Assembly: GCA_947441065.1 (NCBI GenBank)
Contig: CANESI010000007.1
Span: forward strand, 1 to 64,000
Origin: Caulobacteraceae bacterium
GTDB taxonomy: Bacteria; Pseudomonadota; Alphaproteobacteria; Caulobacterales; Caulobacteraceae
DNA length: 64,000 nucleotides
Reading direction: 5' to 3'
Shown here: one piece after another, positions 43,448-52,879 of the stretch
Layout of the letters: each line of letters begins with the position of its first letter
Position numbering within the stretch: the stretch's first letter is position 1
The notes under the pieces: model-generated
Seen by the model: only the letters and a program-made list of their open reading frames with translations
Told to the model about the DNA's origin: nothing
The model's database searches: none
Translations under genes and position numbers: made by a program

Positions 43448-44788
43448 AGGTTGGGATGGGTTCACCGAGGCAATGCGCGCGCCATTGCCCGACAGCATCT
43501 GGTCGATCCGATGTTTTTCGGCGCGGAAGGCGGCGAGGTTGCGACCAGAGAGGGCCGAGCCTTGCGGGATCTTCGCGCCCTTGGGGTTCAGCTTGGCCCC
43601 GTTGCGCATCACTTCGTAGTGCAGGTGCGGGCCAGTGGATGCGCCGGTCGATCCGACATAGGCAATGACTTGGCCCTGACGCACGCGTGAGCCCGGGCGC
43701 AGTTTGGGCGACCAGCGGGACAGGTGGGCATAGGCGGTGGCCCAGCCGCCCGAATGCTGGATCTTGACCCAACGACCATAGCCGCCGTTCCAACGCACCT
43801 CTTTGACCACGCCGTCGCCGGCGGCGATCACGGGGGTGCCCGTACCGGCGCCGAAGTCTATGCCTTGGTGCATCCGGTTATAGCCCAGGATCGGATGGCG
43901 ACGGACGCCAAAGCCCGAGGTCATGCGGGCCCCATCGACGGGCGTGCGCAGCAGGAATCCTCTGATATTTTTGCCATTCTCATCGAAATATTGGGTCGGT
44001 GACTTGGCGTTTTCTTTGAAGCGATAGAAGCGGTTGGTGCCGCCATTGGCCTCGATCTCAGCATAGAGCAATTCGCCCGTCTCGACGGTACGGCCCGCTT
44101 CGGTCAGGGTGCGGTCAAAGACCATGCGGAAATTGTCACCCGGTTGGATGTCGCGACTGAAATCCAGCTTGTGGCCGAACAGCTTGACGACCTGAGCGGT
44201 GAGGGCAGGGGTGGCCCCAGCCTGGGTGGCGCTTTCATAGAGCGAGCCCTGCATCTGGCCCTGAGCGACGGTGGTTTCAGACCGCAGTTTCTCTTCCAGT
44301 TCGCGCAGCTTGAGCGCGCCATCGAAGGTCCGCGAGAGGGTCAAGGCTGAGGCGGGGCCAGTGCGCATGGAGAGGCCGACCAGCCGCACGGGGCCGCGTT
44401 GGTCGCGCGGGCGAGCAATGGCGGCGTCAAAGGCAAGGCCTGCCTTGATATTGACCGTGTCGAAGGTTGAGCCAATGGCCTTGACCACTTCGCGCGCTTC
44501 GCTGTCGCTGACGCCTGCGCGGCGAACGGCGGCTTCGAAGGTCTCGCCCCGGCGAACCTCAACCGGGATATTTTCGGGGCGGCTATAGCCGGGTTGGGCT
44601 TCGGCCTGGGTGAAGGCCTCGTGCTGCAGTTCGCTCAGTTGCGCGGTTGCCTGTTGAACGGCCGCAGCGTTGCGGGTTTCAAAGGCGCTGAGCTGCCAAG
44701 CCAAGGCGAGGGCCGCCAAGCCAGCCACACCGACCACGAGCCGAGGGGCTAGCCGCACCGGGGTCCGTCTTGGATCGAATTCTATCAT
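43418..44788 (-). CDS. M23 family metallopeptidase (peptidoglycan endopeptidase)
   Basis: 456 residues. AAGGAGGGACG upstream fixes the start at ATG 44788 (MIEFDPRRTPVRLAPR). One membrane anchor (LVVGVAGLAALALAWQLSAF) is followed by a periplasmic part with a LysM/OapA-like segment (IPVEVRRGETFEAAVRRAG), a middle domain (LFGHKLDFSRDIQPGDNFRMVF) and a C-terminal LytM domain with all zinc residues: HQGIDFGAGTGTPVIAAGDGVV (H and D) and GPHLHYEV (HxH). It should cut peptide cross-links in peptidoglycan. It lies beside ctrA, with a perfect CtrA box in its promoter, which points to cell-cycle timing of wall remodelling. Confidence 0.93.
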   Translation of the reverse strand: MIEFDPRRTPVRLAPRLVVGVAGLAALALAWQLSAFETRNAAAVQQATAQLSELQHEAFTQAEAQPGYSRPENIPVEVRRGETFEAAVRRAGVSDSEAREVVKAIGSTFDTVNIKAGLAFDAAIARPRDQRGPVRLVGLSMRTGPASALTLSRTFDGALKLRELEEKLRSETTVAQGQMQGSLYESATQAGATPALTAQVVKLFGHKLDFSRDIQPGDNFRMVFDRTLTEAGRTVETGELLYAEIEANGGTNRFYRFKENAKSPTQYFDENGKNIRGFLLRTPVDGARMTSGFGVRRHPILGYNRMHQGIDFGAGTGTPVIAAGDGVVKEVRWNGGYGRWVKIQHSGGWATAYAHLSRWSPKLRPGSRVRQGQVIAYVGSTGASTGPHLHYEVMRNGAKLNPKGAKIPQGSALSGRNLAAFRAEKHRIDQMLSGNGARIASVNPSQPDKEKTGQGR

Positions 44789-44873
44789 CGTCCCTCCTTG
44801 CGCGGGTGCGCGGTGCTTGGATCGGTGACCGAACTGAACTCCCCTAGGGCCGCTCTGCCGCTCTCCGCAGGCC

Positions 44874-44888
44874 TTAACCAAAGATTAA
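44874..44888. promoter_or_regulatory. CtrA box upstream of the M23 peptidase gene
   Basis: TTAA-CCAAAGA-TTAA, a perfect match to the known CtrA site TTAA-N7-TTAA, 86 bases upstream of the start at 44788. It is the only perfect site in the 298-base gap between the M23 and ctrA genes. Confidence 0.75.
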
Positions 44889-45025
44889 AACCGGGTGGCC
44901 GGATATTTGGCGACTCTGGCCGTCTTGTCACGGACAAAATTGATTTTGGTCAAAGTGAGAGGACCAGCGATGGCGCCGCCTAACCGGAAGGACAAGCCGT
45001 CAGGGCCCTGCCCTCAAGACAGCCA

Positions 45026-45054
45026 TAAAAAACCCGCCTTGGGGAAGGCGGGTT
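45026..45054 (-). terminator. Rho-independent terminator of ctrA
   Basis: On the minus strand, AACCCGCCTT-CCCC-AAGGCGGGTT forms a 10-bp perfect stem followed by TTTT, 32 bases beyond the ctrA stop codon. Confidence 0.93.
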
Positions 45055-45086
45055 CTTCTGGAGGTCCGTAATGCTGGGGTCTGGCC

Positions 45087-45788
45087 TTAGGCGGCGGAGA
45101 CTTCGAGCATCTCGTTGGGATCGCGCAGGACATAGCCCCGGCCCCAGACCGTTTCGATATGGTGTTGGCCATTGGCTGCCGAGGCCAGCTTCTTGCGCAG
45201 CTTACAGATGAAGACATCGATGATCTTCAGTTCTGGCTCGTCCATGCCGCCATAGAGGTGGTTTAGGAACATTTCCTTGGTCAGGGTCGTGCCCTTGCGC
45301 AGGGAAAGCAGTTCCAGCATCTGATATTCTTTGCCGGTCAGGTGAACGCGCTGAGAGAAGACCTCGACGGTCTTGGCGTCCAGATTGACCGTAATTTCGC
45401 CGGTACGGATGACCGATTGGGCGTGGCCCTTGGAGCGACGGACCACCGCATGGATGCGGGCGACCAGTTCATCCTTGTGGAAGGGCTTGGTCATATAGTC
45501 GTCGGCACCGCTGCCGAAGGTCTTGACCTTAGTATCGATCTCCGAGGTGCCCGACAGGATCATGATCGGCGTGTTGATCTTCGCGACCCGAAGGGTGCGC
45601 AGAACGTCCATGCCGGACATATCGGGAAGGTTCAGATCGAGCAGGATCAGGTCGTAATCATAAATCTTGCCCAGATCGACGCCTTCTTCACCCAAATCGG
45701 TGGTGTAGACGTTGAAGCCCTCGGACTTGAGCATCAATTCGATGCTCTGCGCTGTCGCGCTGTCGTCCTCAATCAACAGTACGCGCAT
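45087..45788 (-). CDS. ctrA: Cell cycle transcriptional regulator CtrA
   Basis: 233 residues from ATG 45788 ([20 protein letters not shown]), with GGGAGGGG just upstream; the 30 extra codons are discarded. The receiver domain has the acidic pair EDD, phosphoacceptor Asp51 in LILLDLNLP, and Lys in [30 protein letters not shown]. The winged-helix DNA-binding domain contains [32 protein letters not shown] and [25 protein letters not shown]. The sequence is close to what I recall of Caulobacter CtrA. It ends in Ala-Ala, the known ClpXP degradation signal. CtrA~P blocks replication initiation and drives flagellar, pilus and division genes. Confidence 0.98.
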   Translation of the reverse strand: MRVLLIEDDSATAQSIELMLKSEGFNVYTTDLGEEGVDLGKIYDYDLILLDLNLPDMSGMDVLRTLRVAKINTPIMILSGTSEIDTKVKTFGSGADDYMTKPFHKDELVARIHAVVRRSKGHAQSVIRTGEITVNLDAKTVEVFSQRVHLTGKEYQMLELLSLRKGTTLTKEMFLNHLYGGMDEPELKIIDVFICKLRKKLASAANGQHHIETVWGRGYVLRDPNEMLEVSAA

Positions 45789-46085
45789 CGACCCCTCCCC
45801 GCCCAAAGGCGGCTTCGCTTCGCGGAATGATAAAATCCGCCCCCAGTAAACTCTTAACCATATTTGCCTGCCATTCACTTACACTTGGTTAACTTTGATT
45901 GACCGACCATTTGGTTCTAGGGTGATTTGCAAAGCCCGCGCAAGGGCTGCGTTAACCATTTTATTTATTGGAATCACAGACTTTTAATATCTGATGGGCT
46001 GGTGTTCACTCCCCTTTAAGGTCAAGGGTAGAAAATCGAACCGACGAAAAAATTTTTTTGTCGTTAAATTTTAGAGGACCATAAA
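45789..46085. promoter_or_regulatory. Divergent ctrA / fliI control region
   Basis: 297 bases between the two starts, AT-rich. It holds six TTAA half-sites (45854, 45889, 45952, 45984, 46016, 46063), several as TTAACC, but none forms an exact TTAA-N7-TTAA pair. The closest is TTAA-CTTTGAT-TGAC. A GANTC site (GAATC, 45971-45975), the CcrM methylation sequence known to time ctrA transcription in Caulobacter, lies 183 bases upstream of ctrA. A 22-base near-perfect AT palindrome (CGAC-GAAAAAA-TTTTTTT-GTCG, 46042-46063) lies 23 bases before the fliI start. Confidence 0.6.
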
Positions 46086-47423
46086 GTGCGCAACCTTGTG
46101 GCAGCTGTCGAGCGCATAGACCCGCTGGTGGTCTTTGGGCGCGTGGCGGCGGTCAATGGTTTGCTGATTGAGGCCAAGGGCGGGCTCACCCGTCTGGCCG
46201 TTGGCGCACGGGTTGAGATTACCCGCCTTCGCGATGTTCCTTTAGCCGCTGAAGTGGTCGGCTTTCGTGAGGCGAGGGCGCTGTTGATGCCCTTTGGTCC
46301 GGTCGAGGGCGTCGCGCCGGGGGCTGAGATTCGCATCCTCTCCGAGGGAGCCAATATTCGCCCGACCTTGGCCTGGCGCGGGCGGATCATTGATGCTTTT
46401 GGCGAGCCGATTGATGGCAAGGGTCCCTTGCCTCAAGGCCAGGTGCCCTATCCCTTGCGTGCGGCACCGCCGCCAGCCCATGCGCGTGGCCGGGTAGGAG
46501 AGCGGCTCGACCTGGGCGTTCGGTCCATGAACGTCTTTACCACCTGCTGCCGGGGCCAGAGGCTTGGCGTCTTTGCCGGTTCGGGCGTCGGCAAGTCCGT
46601 GCTCCTGTCGATGCTGGCCAGAGAAGCAACCTGCGATGTGGTCGTGGTCGGCCTGATCGGCGAACGGGGCCGCGAGGTGCGGGAATTTATCGAAGAGACT
46701 CTCGGGGAAGCCGGTCTCGCGCGCGCTGTGGTGGTGGTTGCGACGTCGGATGAGCCCGCTCTAAAGCGTCGCCAAGCGGCCTATATGACCATGGCCGTGG
46801 CAGAGTTCTTCCGCGATCAGGATCAAGAGGTCCTGTGCCTGATGGATTCCGTCACCCGCTTTGCCATGGCCCAGCGCGAGATCGGACTGGCGGCAGGCGA
46901 GCCACCGACGACCAAGGGCTATACCCCGACCGTCTTTACCGAATTGCCCAAGCTCCTTGAGCGGGCGGGACCGGGTCCCGTGCGGCCGGATGGGTCCGAA
47001 GGCGGTCCGATCACGGGCCTCTTTACGGTGCTGGTCGATGGCGATGATCACAATGAGCCCATCGCTGATGCGGTGCGCGGTATTTTGGACGGTCACATCG
47101 TTATGGAGCGGGCCATTGCCGAGCGCGGCCGCTTCCCTGCCATCAATGTCTTGAAGTCGATCTCGCGGACCATGCCCGGCTGTCAGCGGCCCTATGAGCG
47201 CGAAATTGTCTCCAATGCCCGCCAAACCCTGTCGGCCTATTCCAATATGGAAGAGTTGATCCGTATCGGGGCCTATCGCATGGGCACCGATCCTCAGATC
47301 GACCGCGCCATCCGCCTGAATCCCGCGCTTGAACAGTTTTTGGGACAGGATAAGGACGAGGCGACTTCGCTGGATGAGTGCTTCTCCTCGCTCGCCGACA
47401 TCCTCAATCAGGATAGCGCATGA
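46086..47423 (+). CDS. fliI: Flagellar export ATPase FliI
   Basis: 445 residues from GTG 46086 ([18 protein letters not shown]), with AGAGGA upstream. Walker [15 protein letters not shown], Walker B region [47 protein letters not shown], and [13 protein letters not shown] are as in F1-beta-like type III ATPases. The hexamer powers or assists unfolding and delivery of flagellar subunits at the export gate. It overlaps fliJ by 4 bases and is divergent from ctrA. Confidence 0.97.
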   Translation: MRNLVAAVERIDPLVVFGRVAAVNGLLIEAKGGLTRLAVGARVEITRLRDVPLAAEVVGFREARALLMPFGPVEGVAPGAEIRILSEGANIRPTLAWRGRIIDAFGEPIDGKGPLPQGQVPYPLRAAPPPAHARGRVGERLDLGVRSMNVFTTCCRGQRLGVFAGSGVGKSVLLSMLAREATCDVVVVGLIGERGREVREFIEETLGEAGLARAVVVVATSDEPALKRRQAAYMTMAVAEFFRDQDQEVLCLMDSVTRFAMAQREIGLAAGEPPTTKGYTPTVFTELPKLLERAGPGPVRPDGSEGGPITGLFTVLVDGDDHNEPIADAVRGILDGHIVMERAIAERGRFPAINVLKSISRTMPGCQRPYEREIVSNARQTLSAYSNMEELIRIGAYRMGTDPQIDRAIRLNPALEQFLGQDKDEATSLDECFSSLADILNQDSA

Positions 47424-47839
47424 GCCGCTGGGTCCAGTCCTTGATCCGCATCTCGGACTATGAGGTGCAGACCCTACAAAAGCGGCTGGCTGAGATTGTC
47501 GGGCGCCGGGTCGATGCTGAAATGCGCATCGTCATGTTGGAAGCGGAATCTGAAGCCGAAGCCCGTCACGCTGAGGCCGATGTCGAGGCAGGCTTTATGC
47601 AGCTTGGCTTCGCCCATGCGGTGCGGATGCGCAAGGCTGAGATCCAAATCACCATCGATGCCCTGCTGGTCGAAGAGACGGGCGCTCGCGATGCGCTGAG
47701 TGTCGCCTTTGAAGATCTCAAACGCTATGAGCACGTGGCCGAAGCGCAAAAGGTCAAGGCGGCCAAGCTGGAACAGCAGCGTGAGACGGCGGCGCTCGAT
47801 GAGTTGGGGCTACGGCGCCCCCGTCAAGGACCGGGTTAA
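47420..47839 (+). CDS. fliJ: Flagellar export stalk protein FliJ
   Basis: 139 residues, almost entirely a long antiparallel coiled coil ([44 protein letters not shown], and [34 protein letters not shown]). FliJ is poorly conserved in sequence; size, coiled coil and the ATGA overlap with fliI identify it. It inserts into the FliI ring and contacts FlhA. Confidence 0.9.
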   Translation: MSRWVQSLIRISDYEVQTLQKRLAEIVGRRVDAEMRIVMLEAESEAEARHAEADVEAGFMQLGFAHAVRMRKAEIQITIDALLVEETGARDALSVAFEDLKRYEHVAEAQKVKAAKLEQQRETAALDELGLRRPRQGPG

Positions 47840-47843
47840 GAGA

Positions 47844-48197
47844 TTAGTCCTGATCGGCGGGGGTGCTGGCTTGGCGCATGGCGTGAAGATCGTCGCTGAT
47901 CCGGAAAACGGCCAAATAGAATTCGCAAGCGGCGCGCCAGAGCAGGATCAGGGCACCGACCACCAAAAATCCACCGACCAGCACCGGCAAGGCAATCAGC
48001 AGTCCAGCGATTGTGCCATCGCGCAAGGCAAGACCGACTGCGCCGCCGACAATGGCGAAGGCCATCAGAGCGAGCAATCCAAGACCGGCCCAATAGATCA
48101 GATGCACAACCTCACGGGTCAGCAGCTTCTCGAAGGTCAGCATATTCCAAATCAGCGATTTCAGACTGGTCGACTTGGTTGTGATCGGCGCGCGCAT
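47844..48197 (-). CDS. Small membrane protein, DUF4282-like
   Basis: 117 residues. An amphipathic N-terminal segment (SLKSLIWNMLTFEKLLTREVVHLIYWAG) runs into two membrane helices (GLGLLALMAFAIVGGAVGLAL and LLIALPVLVGGFLVVGALILLWRAACEFYLAVFRI). F-x-K-L-(L/I)-T-x-x-V-x-x-I-Y-W is the DUF4282 pattern. The function is unknown. It lies between fliJ (convergent, stops 4 bases apart) and flhA (82 bases upstream on the same strand), so it may be the last gene of the fliF operon. Confidence 0.82.
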   Translation of the reverse strand: MRAPITTKSTSLKSLIWNMLTFEKLLTREVVHLIYWAGLGLLALMAFAIVGGAVGLALRDGTIAGLLIALPVLVGGFLVVGALILLWRAACEFYLAVFRISDDLHAMRQASTPADQD

Positions 48198-48279
48198 GGT
48201 CAGTCCAGGATCTGGCGGTCATTTTCCGCCGGTTCTTCGCTATCAGGCACAGAGGCCGTCCGCAACGTTAAGGATGGCG

Positions 48280-50376
48280 CTAGATCTGGCCAACAGACTT
48301 CAACCTAGCGCGGTGATGGACTTCATTTTGTGACAGGACCACGGTCTGGCCCCGGAACCGCTCAATAATGGAGCGAACATAGGGCCGGATGGTGGGGCCA
48401 GTGAGCAGGACGGCTGCGTCACCATTGATCGCTGCCCGTTCAAAATTCTCCCGAACTAGGCGGATGAAATCTTGTAGCTTCGACGGGGCCAAGGCCAGTT
48501 GCTTGTCATCGGCCGGACCAACCAGAGCGTCGGCGAAGGCATGTTCCCACTCTGGCGACAGGGTAATGATCGGCAGGGCCCCATCATCGCCCTTGTGCTG
48601 CCAGCAAAGCTGCTTGGCCAGACGCGCCCGGACCTGTTCGACCAGCAGAACGACCGAGCTATTGTGCGGTGCGGCTTCACCAATGCCTTCAAGGATGGTC
48701 GGCAGATCGCGGATCGACACCCGCTCCTTGAGCAGAGCCTGAAGAACGCGCTGAACAGTGGTTGCGCTAACCACGCTCGGGATCAGGTCGTCGACGAGCT
48801 TCTTTTGCTCGCCCGGCAGGTCCTTCAACAGCTTCTGGACTTCGGAATAGGACAGAAGGTCCGTCATATTGTCCTTGAGGATCTCGGTCAGGTGCGTGGT
48901 CAAGACGGTGGCCGGATCAACGATGGTGTAGCCGCGGAAGGTGGCCTCTTCGCGCAGGCTCTCATCTACCCAGGTTGCGGGCAGGCCGAAGGCGGGTTCG
49001 AGCACATGTTCACCGGGCAGATCGACCTGACCGCCGCGAGGGTCCATGACCATCAAGAAGCCAATCCGAACCTCGCCGCCGCCCGCTTCCATCTCCTTGA
49101 TACGGATCGAATAGCCCTGATTGGGCAGGCGCATATTGTCGAGAATACGCACCGACGGCATGACGAAGCCAAATTCGGAGGCTAGCGTCCGGCGCAGGGC
49201 GCGGATCTGGTCGGTGAGGCGGCGCCCTTCGAGGTCATTGATCAGATTCAGCAGGCCATAGCCCAGCTCAATCTTAACGTCGTCAATGGCCAAGGACCGG
49301 GCGATCGGTTCTTCCTCGTCCTCAATCGGACCGGCCGCAGTCCCTTCCTCACGTTCAGGCGCCATCGAGTCCTGCGAGCGACGCCACGACAAAATGCCCG
49401 CACCGATAGAGATCGCCGCAAAGGGCAGGATCGGCATACCAGGGACCAGAGCAATGATGCCTGATGCTGCCGACACCATGCCAAGGCTGACCGGGTTCAT
49501 GCTCAGCTGAGTAACCAGCGCAATGTCCGCTGCCCCTTCAACGCCCGCTTTGGACACGAGGAAACCGGCGGCCAGCGAGATGATCAGGGCAGGGATCTGG
49601 CTGACCAGACCATCACCGATGGTCATGATGGTGTAGGTTGAGGCCGCTTCACCGGCAGGTAGGCCGTGCTGGAAAACCCCAATCAATATGCCGCCAATAA
49701 CATTGATGAAGGTAATGACCAGACCGGCGATAGCATCGCCGCGTACAAACTTCGACGCACCGTCCATGGCGCCGAAGAATGTGGATTCTTGCTCTAGCTC
49801 TTTGCGGCGCTTCTTGGCGACATTCTCATCAATCAAGCCCGACGACAGATCGGCATCGATGGCCATCTGTTTGCCGGGCATGGCGTCGAGGGTGAAGCGG
49901 GCCGCGACCTCGGCGATCCGGCCAGAACCCTTGGTAATGACGATGAAATTGACCAAAACCAAGATGGCAAAGACGATCACGCCGATGATGAAGTTGCCTT
50001 GCATCATCAAGGCCCCGAAGGCGGCGATCACCTGACCTGCACCATGCACACCCTCATGCCCGTGGGCGAGGATCAGGCGGGTCGAGGCGACATTGAGCGC
50101 CAAACGATAGAGCGTCGCGACCAATAGAACCGTTGGAAAGGACGTGAAATCCAATGGCCGCTTGAGCAGGATGGCGGTCATAAGGATCAGGACCGAACTG
50201 CTGATCGAAATGGCGAGAAGCAAATCAAGCAGGACCGGCGGGACGGGGATGATCAGCAGGACGATGATCCCGACAACCCCCACGGCCATGATCACATCGC
50301 CACGGCTCAGCCAGCCCCAGACCTCTTTGGCCGTGGGGGCCGTTCCTGCGCGGGTATTGAGATCCAGTTGGGCCAT
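48280..50376 (-). CDS. flhA: Flagellar biosynthesis protein FlhA
   Basis: 698 residues. The N-terminal half has about eight membrane segments and the FHIPEP signatures (RLALNVASTRLILAHG, GSGRIAEVAARFTLDAMPGKQMAIDADLSSGLID, RRKELEQESTFFGAMDGASKFVRGDAIAG). The C-terminal cytoplasmic domain binds chaperone-substrate complexes (VLQALLKERVSIRDLPTILEGIGE). It is the central export-gate subunit. Last flagellar gene of the fliF operon, 47 bases after flbD. Confidence 0.98.
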   Translation of the reverse strand: MAQLDLNTRAGTAPTAKEVWGWLSRGDVIMAVGVVGIIVLLIIPVPPVLLDLLLAISISSSVLILMTAILLKRPLDFTSFPTVLLVATLYRLALNVASTRLILAHGHEGVHGAGQVIAAFGALMMQGNFIIGVIVFAILVLVNFIVITKGSGRIAEVAARFTLDAMPGKQMAIDADLSSGLIDENVAKKRRKELEQESTFFGAMDGASKFVRGDAIAGLVITFINVIGGILIGVFQHGLPAGEAASTYTIMTIGDGLVSQIPALIISLAAGFLVSKAGVEGAADIALVTQLSMNPVSLGMVSAASGIIALVPGMPILPFAAISIGAGILSWRRSQDSMAPEREEGTAAGPIEDEEEPIARSLAIDDVKIELGYGLLNLINDLEGRRLTDQIRALRRTLASEFGFVMPSVRILDNMRLPNQGYSIRIKEMEAGGGEVRIGFLMVMDPRGGQVDLPGEHVLEPAFGLPATWVDESLREEATFRGYTIVDPATVLTTHLTEILKDNMTDLLSYSEVQKLLKDLPGEQKKLVDDLIPSVVSATTVQRVLQALLKERVSIRDLPTILEGIGEAAPHNSSVVLLVEQVRARLAKQLCWQHKGDDGALPIITLSPEWEHAFADALVGPADDKQLALAPSKLQDFIRLVRENFERAAINGDAAVLLTGPTIRPYVRSIIERFRGQTVVLSQNEVHHRARLKSVGQI

Positions 50377-50423
50377 TCTGTCCTAAATCGTTCTAAGTCG
50401 CATATCGGGGGCGCTGTCGGCTC

Positions 50424-51827
50424 TTAAGCCGCTGAGGTTCCCGTCCCTTGGTGTGCTGGCACCGCAACACCGGCTTCGGAATATTCCTTCAGCTTGTTGC
50501 GAAGGGTCCGGATCGAGATGCCCAAGATGGTGGCAGCATGGGTCCGGTTTCCGAAACAGTGGTTCAAGGTGTCGATGATCAGGTGCTGCTCGACCTCGGC
50601 GACAGTCAGGCCGACAAAGCCGCGTGAGGCGTCCGCATTTACAGCCGACATGGCCGCCGATGCGGCTTGAGCCGCGCGGCTGGCGGTCTGGGCCACAGGA
50701 TCGGTGCTGGCCCGGGCGGCCATGGGCTGGCCATCGGGCAGGCGGATCGCCGGTTCGGCAATCTCGCTACCGGTCGAGAGCAGCACCGCGCGGTGCATGG
50801 CATTTTCCAGCTCACGCACATTGCCCGGCCAACGGTGGGACAGGAGCCGTTTGCGAGCCTCGTCCGAAAGGGGGCGTTCGGCTATGGCGTTGGAAGCGGA
50901 GTATTTTTTGATGAAATGGTCTGCCAGCGCCAAGATGTCGGCGGGCCGCTCGCGCAGGGCCGGGAGGCGCAGATTGACCACGTTCAGGCGATAGAGCAGG
51001 TCTTCGCGGAAGGTGCCAGCCTTGACGGCCTCTGCCAGATCCCGGTTCGAGGTGGCGAGAATGCGGATATTGACCTTTACGGGGCGCGTACCGCCGACCC
51101 GGTCAATTTCGCGCTCCTGAAGGGCCCGCAGCAGTTTGGCCTGCAGGCGCGTATCCATCTCGGAAATTTCATCGAGCAGCAGGGTGCCGCCGTCTGCCTC
51201 TTCGAACTTGCCGATCCGGCGGGCAATGGCCCCCGTAAAGGCTCCCTTTTCGTGGCCAAAGAGCTCAGATTCCAGTAGATTTTCCGGAATGGCCGCGCAG
51301 TTGACGGAGATATAGGGGCGCGCAGCACGCTTTGACTTTTGGTGCAGATATTTGGCCATGACCTCCTTACCAACACCACTTTCGCCGGTAATCAGGATCG
51401 AGGCGTCGGACGCAGCCACCTGATCGGCCAAGGCGATAACGGCGGTCATGGAGGGATCACGTGCGACGAGGGCGCTATCTTCGGCCACCACGGCGGCCAG
51501 AACCGCTGCGATCAACTCGGCATCTGGCGGCAGGGGAATAAACTCTTTCGCGCCAGCACGGATGGCGTCACCCGCACGGCGGGGATCAGCAGCAATCCCG
51601 CAGGCCACCACCGGCACGTGAATGCGCTCGGCCTCGTTGGCGGCGATAAGCGCGGCAATGTCGAGGTCGTAATCCACCATCAACAGGTCAGCGCCCTGTC
51701 CTGCGCGCAGGGCATGGGTGGCCTTGGCGCAGGTGTCGACATGGGCGACCTTCGCGCCCGTGGCCATGGCCATTTGCACCGCTGCGGAAAGCTGTCCGCT
51801 CAATCGTCCGACGACTAGAAGCCGCAT
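50424..51827 (-). CDS. flbD: Sigma-54-dependent flagellar activator FlbD
   Basis: 467 residues from ATG 51827 ([12 protein letters not shown]), with GAGGAGAAG upstream. The receiver-like domain (1-115) keeps Asp52 (LLMVDYD) but lacks the N-terminal acidic pair and the C-terminal Lys of active receivers, consistent with the known phosphate-independent control of FlbD by FliX. The AAA+ domain has Walker A GESGVGKE, the sigma-54 loop GAFTGA and GGTLLLDEI. The C-terminus is a Fis-type helix-turn-helix ([23 protein letters not shown]). In Caulobacter it activates late flagellar genes and represses fliF. Confidence 0.96.
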   Translation of the reverse strand: MRLLVVGRLSGQLSAAVQMAMATGAKVAHVDTCAKATHALRAGQGADLLMVDYDLDIAALIAANEAERIHVPVVACGIAADPRRAGDAIRAGAKEFIPLPPDAELIAAVLAAVVAEDSALVARDPSMTAVIALADQVAASDASILITGESGVGKEVMAKYLHQKSKRAARPYISVNCAAIPENLLESELFGHEKGAFTGAIARRIGKFEEADGGTLLLDEISEMDTRLQAKLLRALQEREIDRVGGTRPVKVNIRILATSNRDLAEAVKAGTFREDLLYRLNVVNLRLPALRERPADILALADHFIKKYSASNAIAERPLSDEARKRLLSHRWPGNVRELENAMHRAVLLSTGSEIAEPAIRLPDGQPMAARASTDPVAQTASRAAQAASAAMSAVNADASRGFVGLTVAEVEQHLIIDTLNHCFGNRTHAATILGISIRTLRNKLKEYSEAGVAVPAHQGTGTSAA

Positions 51828-51855
51828 AATCTTCTCCTCAATGACGCGCAGCCGA

Positions 51856-52197
51856 TCAGGACTGCGAGTCACCGTCCTTAATGATTTCCGTCATGGTCAC
51901 GCCCAGTCGCTCGTCGACGATGACGATCTCTCCGCGGGCCACGAGCCGGTTATTGACGTAGATATCGATGGCTTCCCCGACCTTGCGGTCCAGTTCCAGA
52001 ATGCTGCCCGCGCCAAGCTTTAAGAGCTGTGCGACTGACAGTTGGGCGCGGCCGATGACGGCGGAAATGCTGACGGGAACGTCAAAGACCGTCGAGAGGT
52101 CGCTGGCGGATTTGCTCTCCCCGTCCATGGGCATATCCGATGCCAAGGGATCGGATGGATCGAATTCGTCGAGGGTCAGGGGCGTGTCGCTGGCCAT
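51856..52197 (-). CDS. fliN: Flagellar C-ring protein FliN
   Basis: 113 residues. An acidic N-terminal tail precedes the SpoA domain: VFDVPVSISAVIGRAQLSVAQLLKLGAGSILELDRKVGEAIDIYVNNRLVARGEIVIVDERLGVTMTEII. FliN dimers form the base of the C ring and dock FliH-FliI. It lies between fliH and flbD, as in Caulobacter. Confidence 0.96.
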   Translation of the reverse strand: MASDTPLTLDEFDPSDPLASDMPMDGESKSASDLSTVFDVPVSISAVIGRAQLSVAQLLKLGAGSILELDRKVGEAIDIYVNNRLVARGEIVIVDERLGVTMTEIIKDGDSQS

Positions 52198-52212
52198 GGG
52201 CAGACCTCTCTC

Positions 52213-52878
52213 TTAGGGGTTGATGGTGGAAGGAAGGGCGTGGGGTTCAACCGCTTCGGCATGCAGGCCCTCGGCGATCAAGGCATTGTGTAGGGCTTGA
52301 GCGACCCGCTCAGCCGTGACCTTGGGGTCATAGCTGGCGCGCCCATCGCCCCAATCAAAGTGGAAGGCGGCGAGCGGCATCATGGGGTCGGCCTTGACGA
52401 TAATCTGTCCGGGCATGCCCAAGGCTTGGGCCTGGTCATCGAGCGTTCGTTGAAACCGCTCGACCAGATCGGCGGAGGTCCGAACGGTCAGGCGCGGTCC
52501 GGTCGTGATCTCCGCGGCAAGCGCATCCAACGCCGCAAGGGCAGGGGCGTCTGGAAACTGCTCTAGGGCCGCATCGGCAATTTGCCGCGCGCAGGCGAGA
52601 GACAGTTGCGCCGACTCCACCCGATGGTCATGGGCGATCTGAACCAGGGTTGAAAGGGCCGCATGGGTGGCTTGGGCAATAGTCTGCAGCGCGGCGGCGG
52701 CGGCTTGCTCGGTCACAACAAGGGCTGAACGCTGTCCGTCTTCGAAAGATTCCGCCCGGATCTGCGTCACCTCTTCGAGGGTAAAGATGCGCTTCTGCTT
52801 CGGGGGGGCATAGGCAATGCCGCCCTCGTCGTCGAAGACTGTTTCAAAGCTGAATTTGCGGGGCACGGCGTCGGTCAT
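52213..52878 (-). CDS. fliH: FliH/FlbE-type flagellar export regulator
   Basis: 221 residues. No strong motif is visible, but the position between fliG and fliN, the size, a helical centre (EEVTQIRAESFEDGQRSALVVTEQAAAAALQTIAQ) and a C-terminal alpha/beta domain (ILVKADPMMPLAAFHFDWGDGRASYDP) correspond to FliH, called FlbE in Caulobacter. FliH holds FliI and attaches it to FliN. One base separates it from the fliG stop. Confidence 0.85.
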   Translation of the reverse strand: MTDAVPRKFSFETVFDDEGGIAYAPPKQKRIFTLEEVTQIRAESFEDGQRSALVVTEQAAAAALQTIAQATHAALSTLVQIAHDHRVESAQLSLACARQIADAALEQFPDAPALAALDALAAEITTGPRLTVRTSADLVERFQRTLDDQAQALGMPGQIIVKADPMMPLAAFHFDWGDGRASYDPKVTAERVAQALHNALIAEGLHAEAVEPHALPSTINP

Positions 52879-52879
52879 C

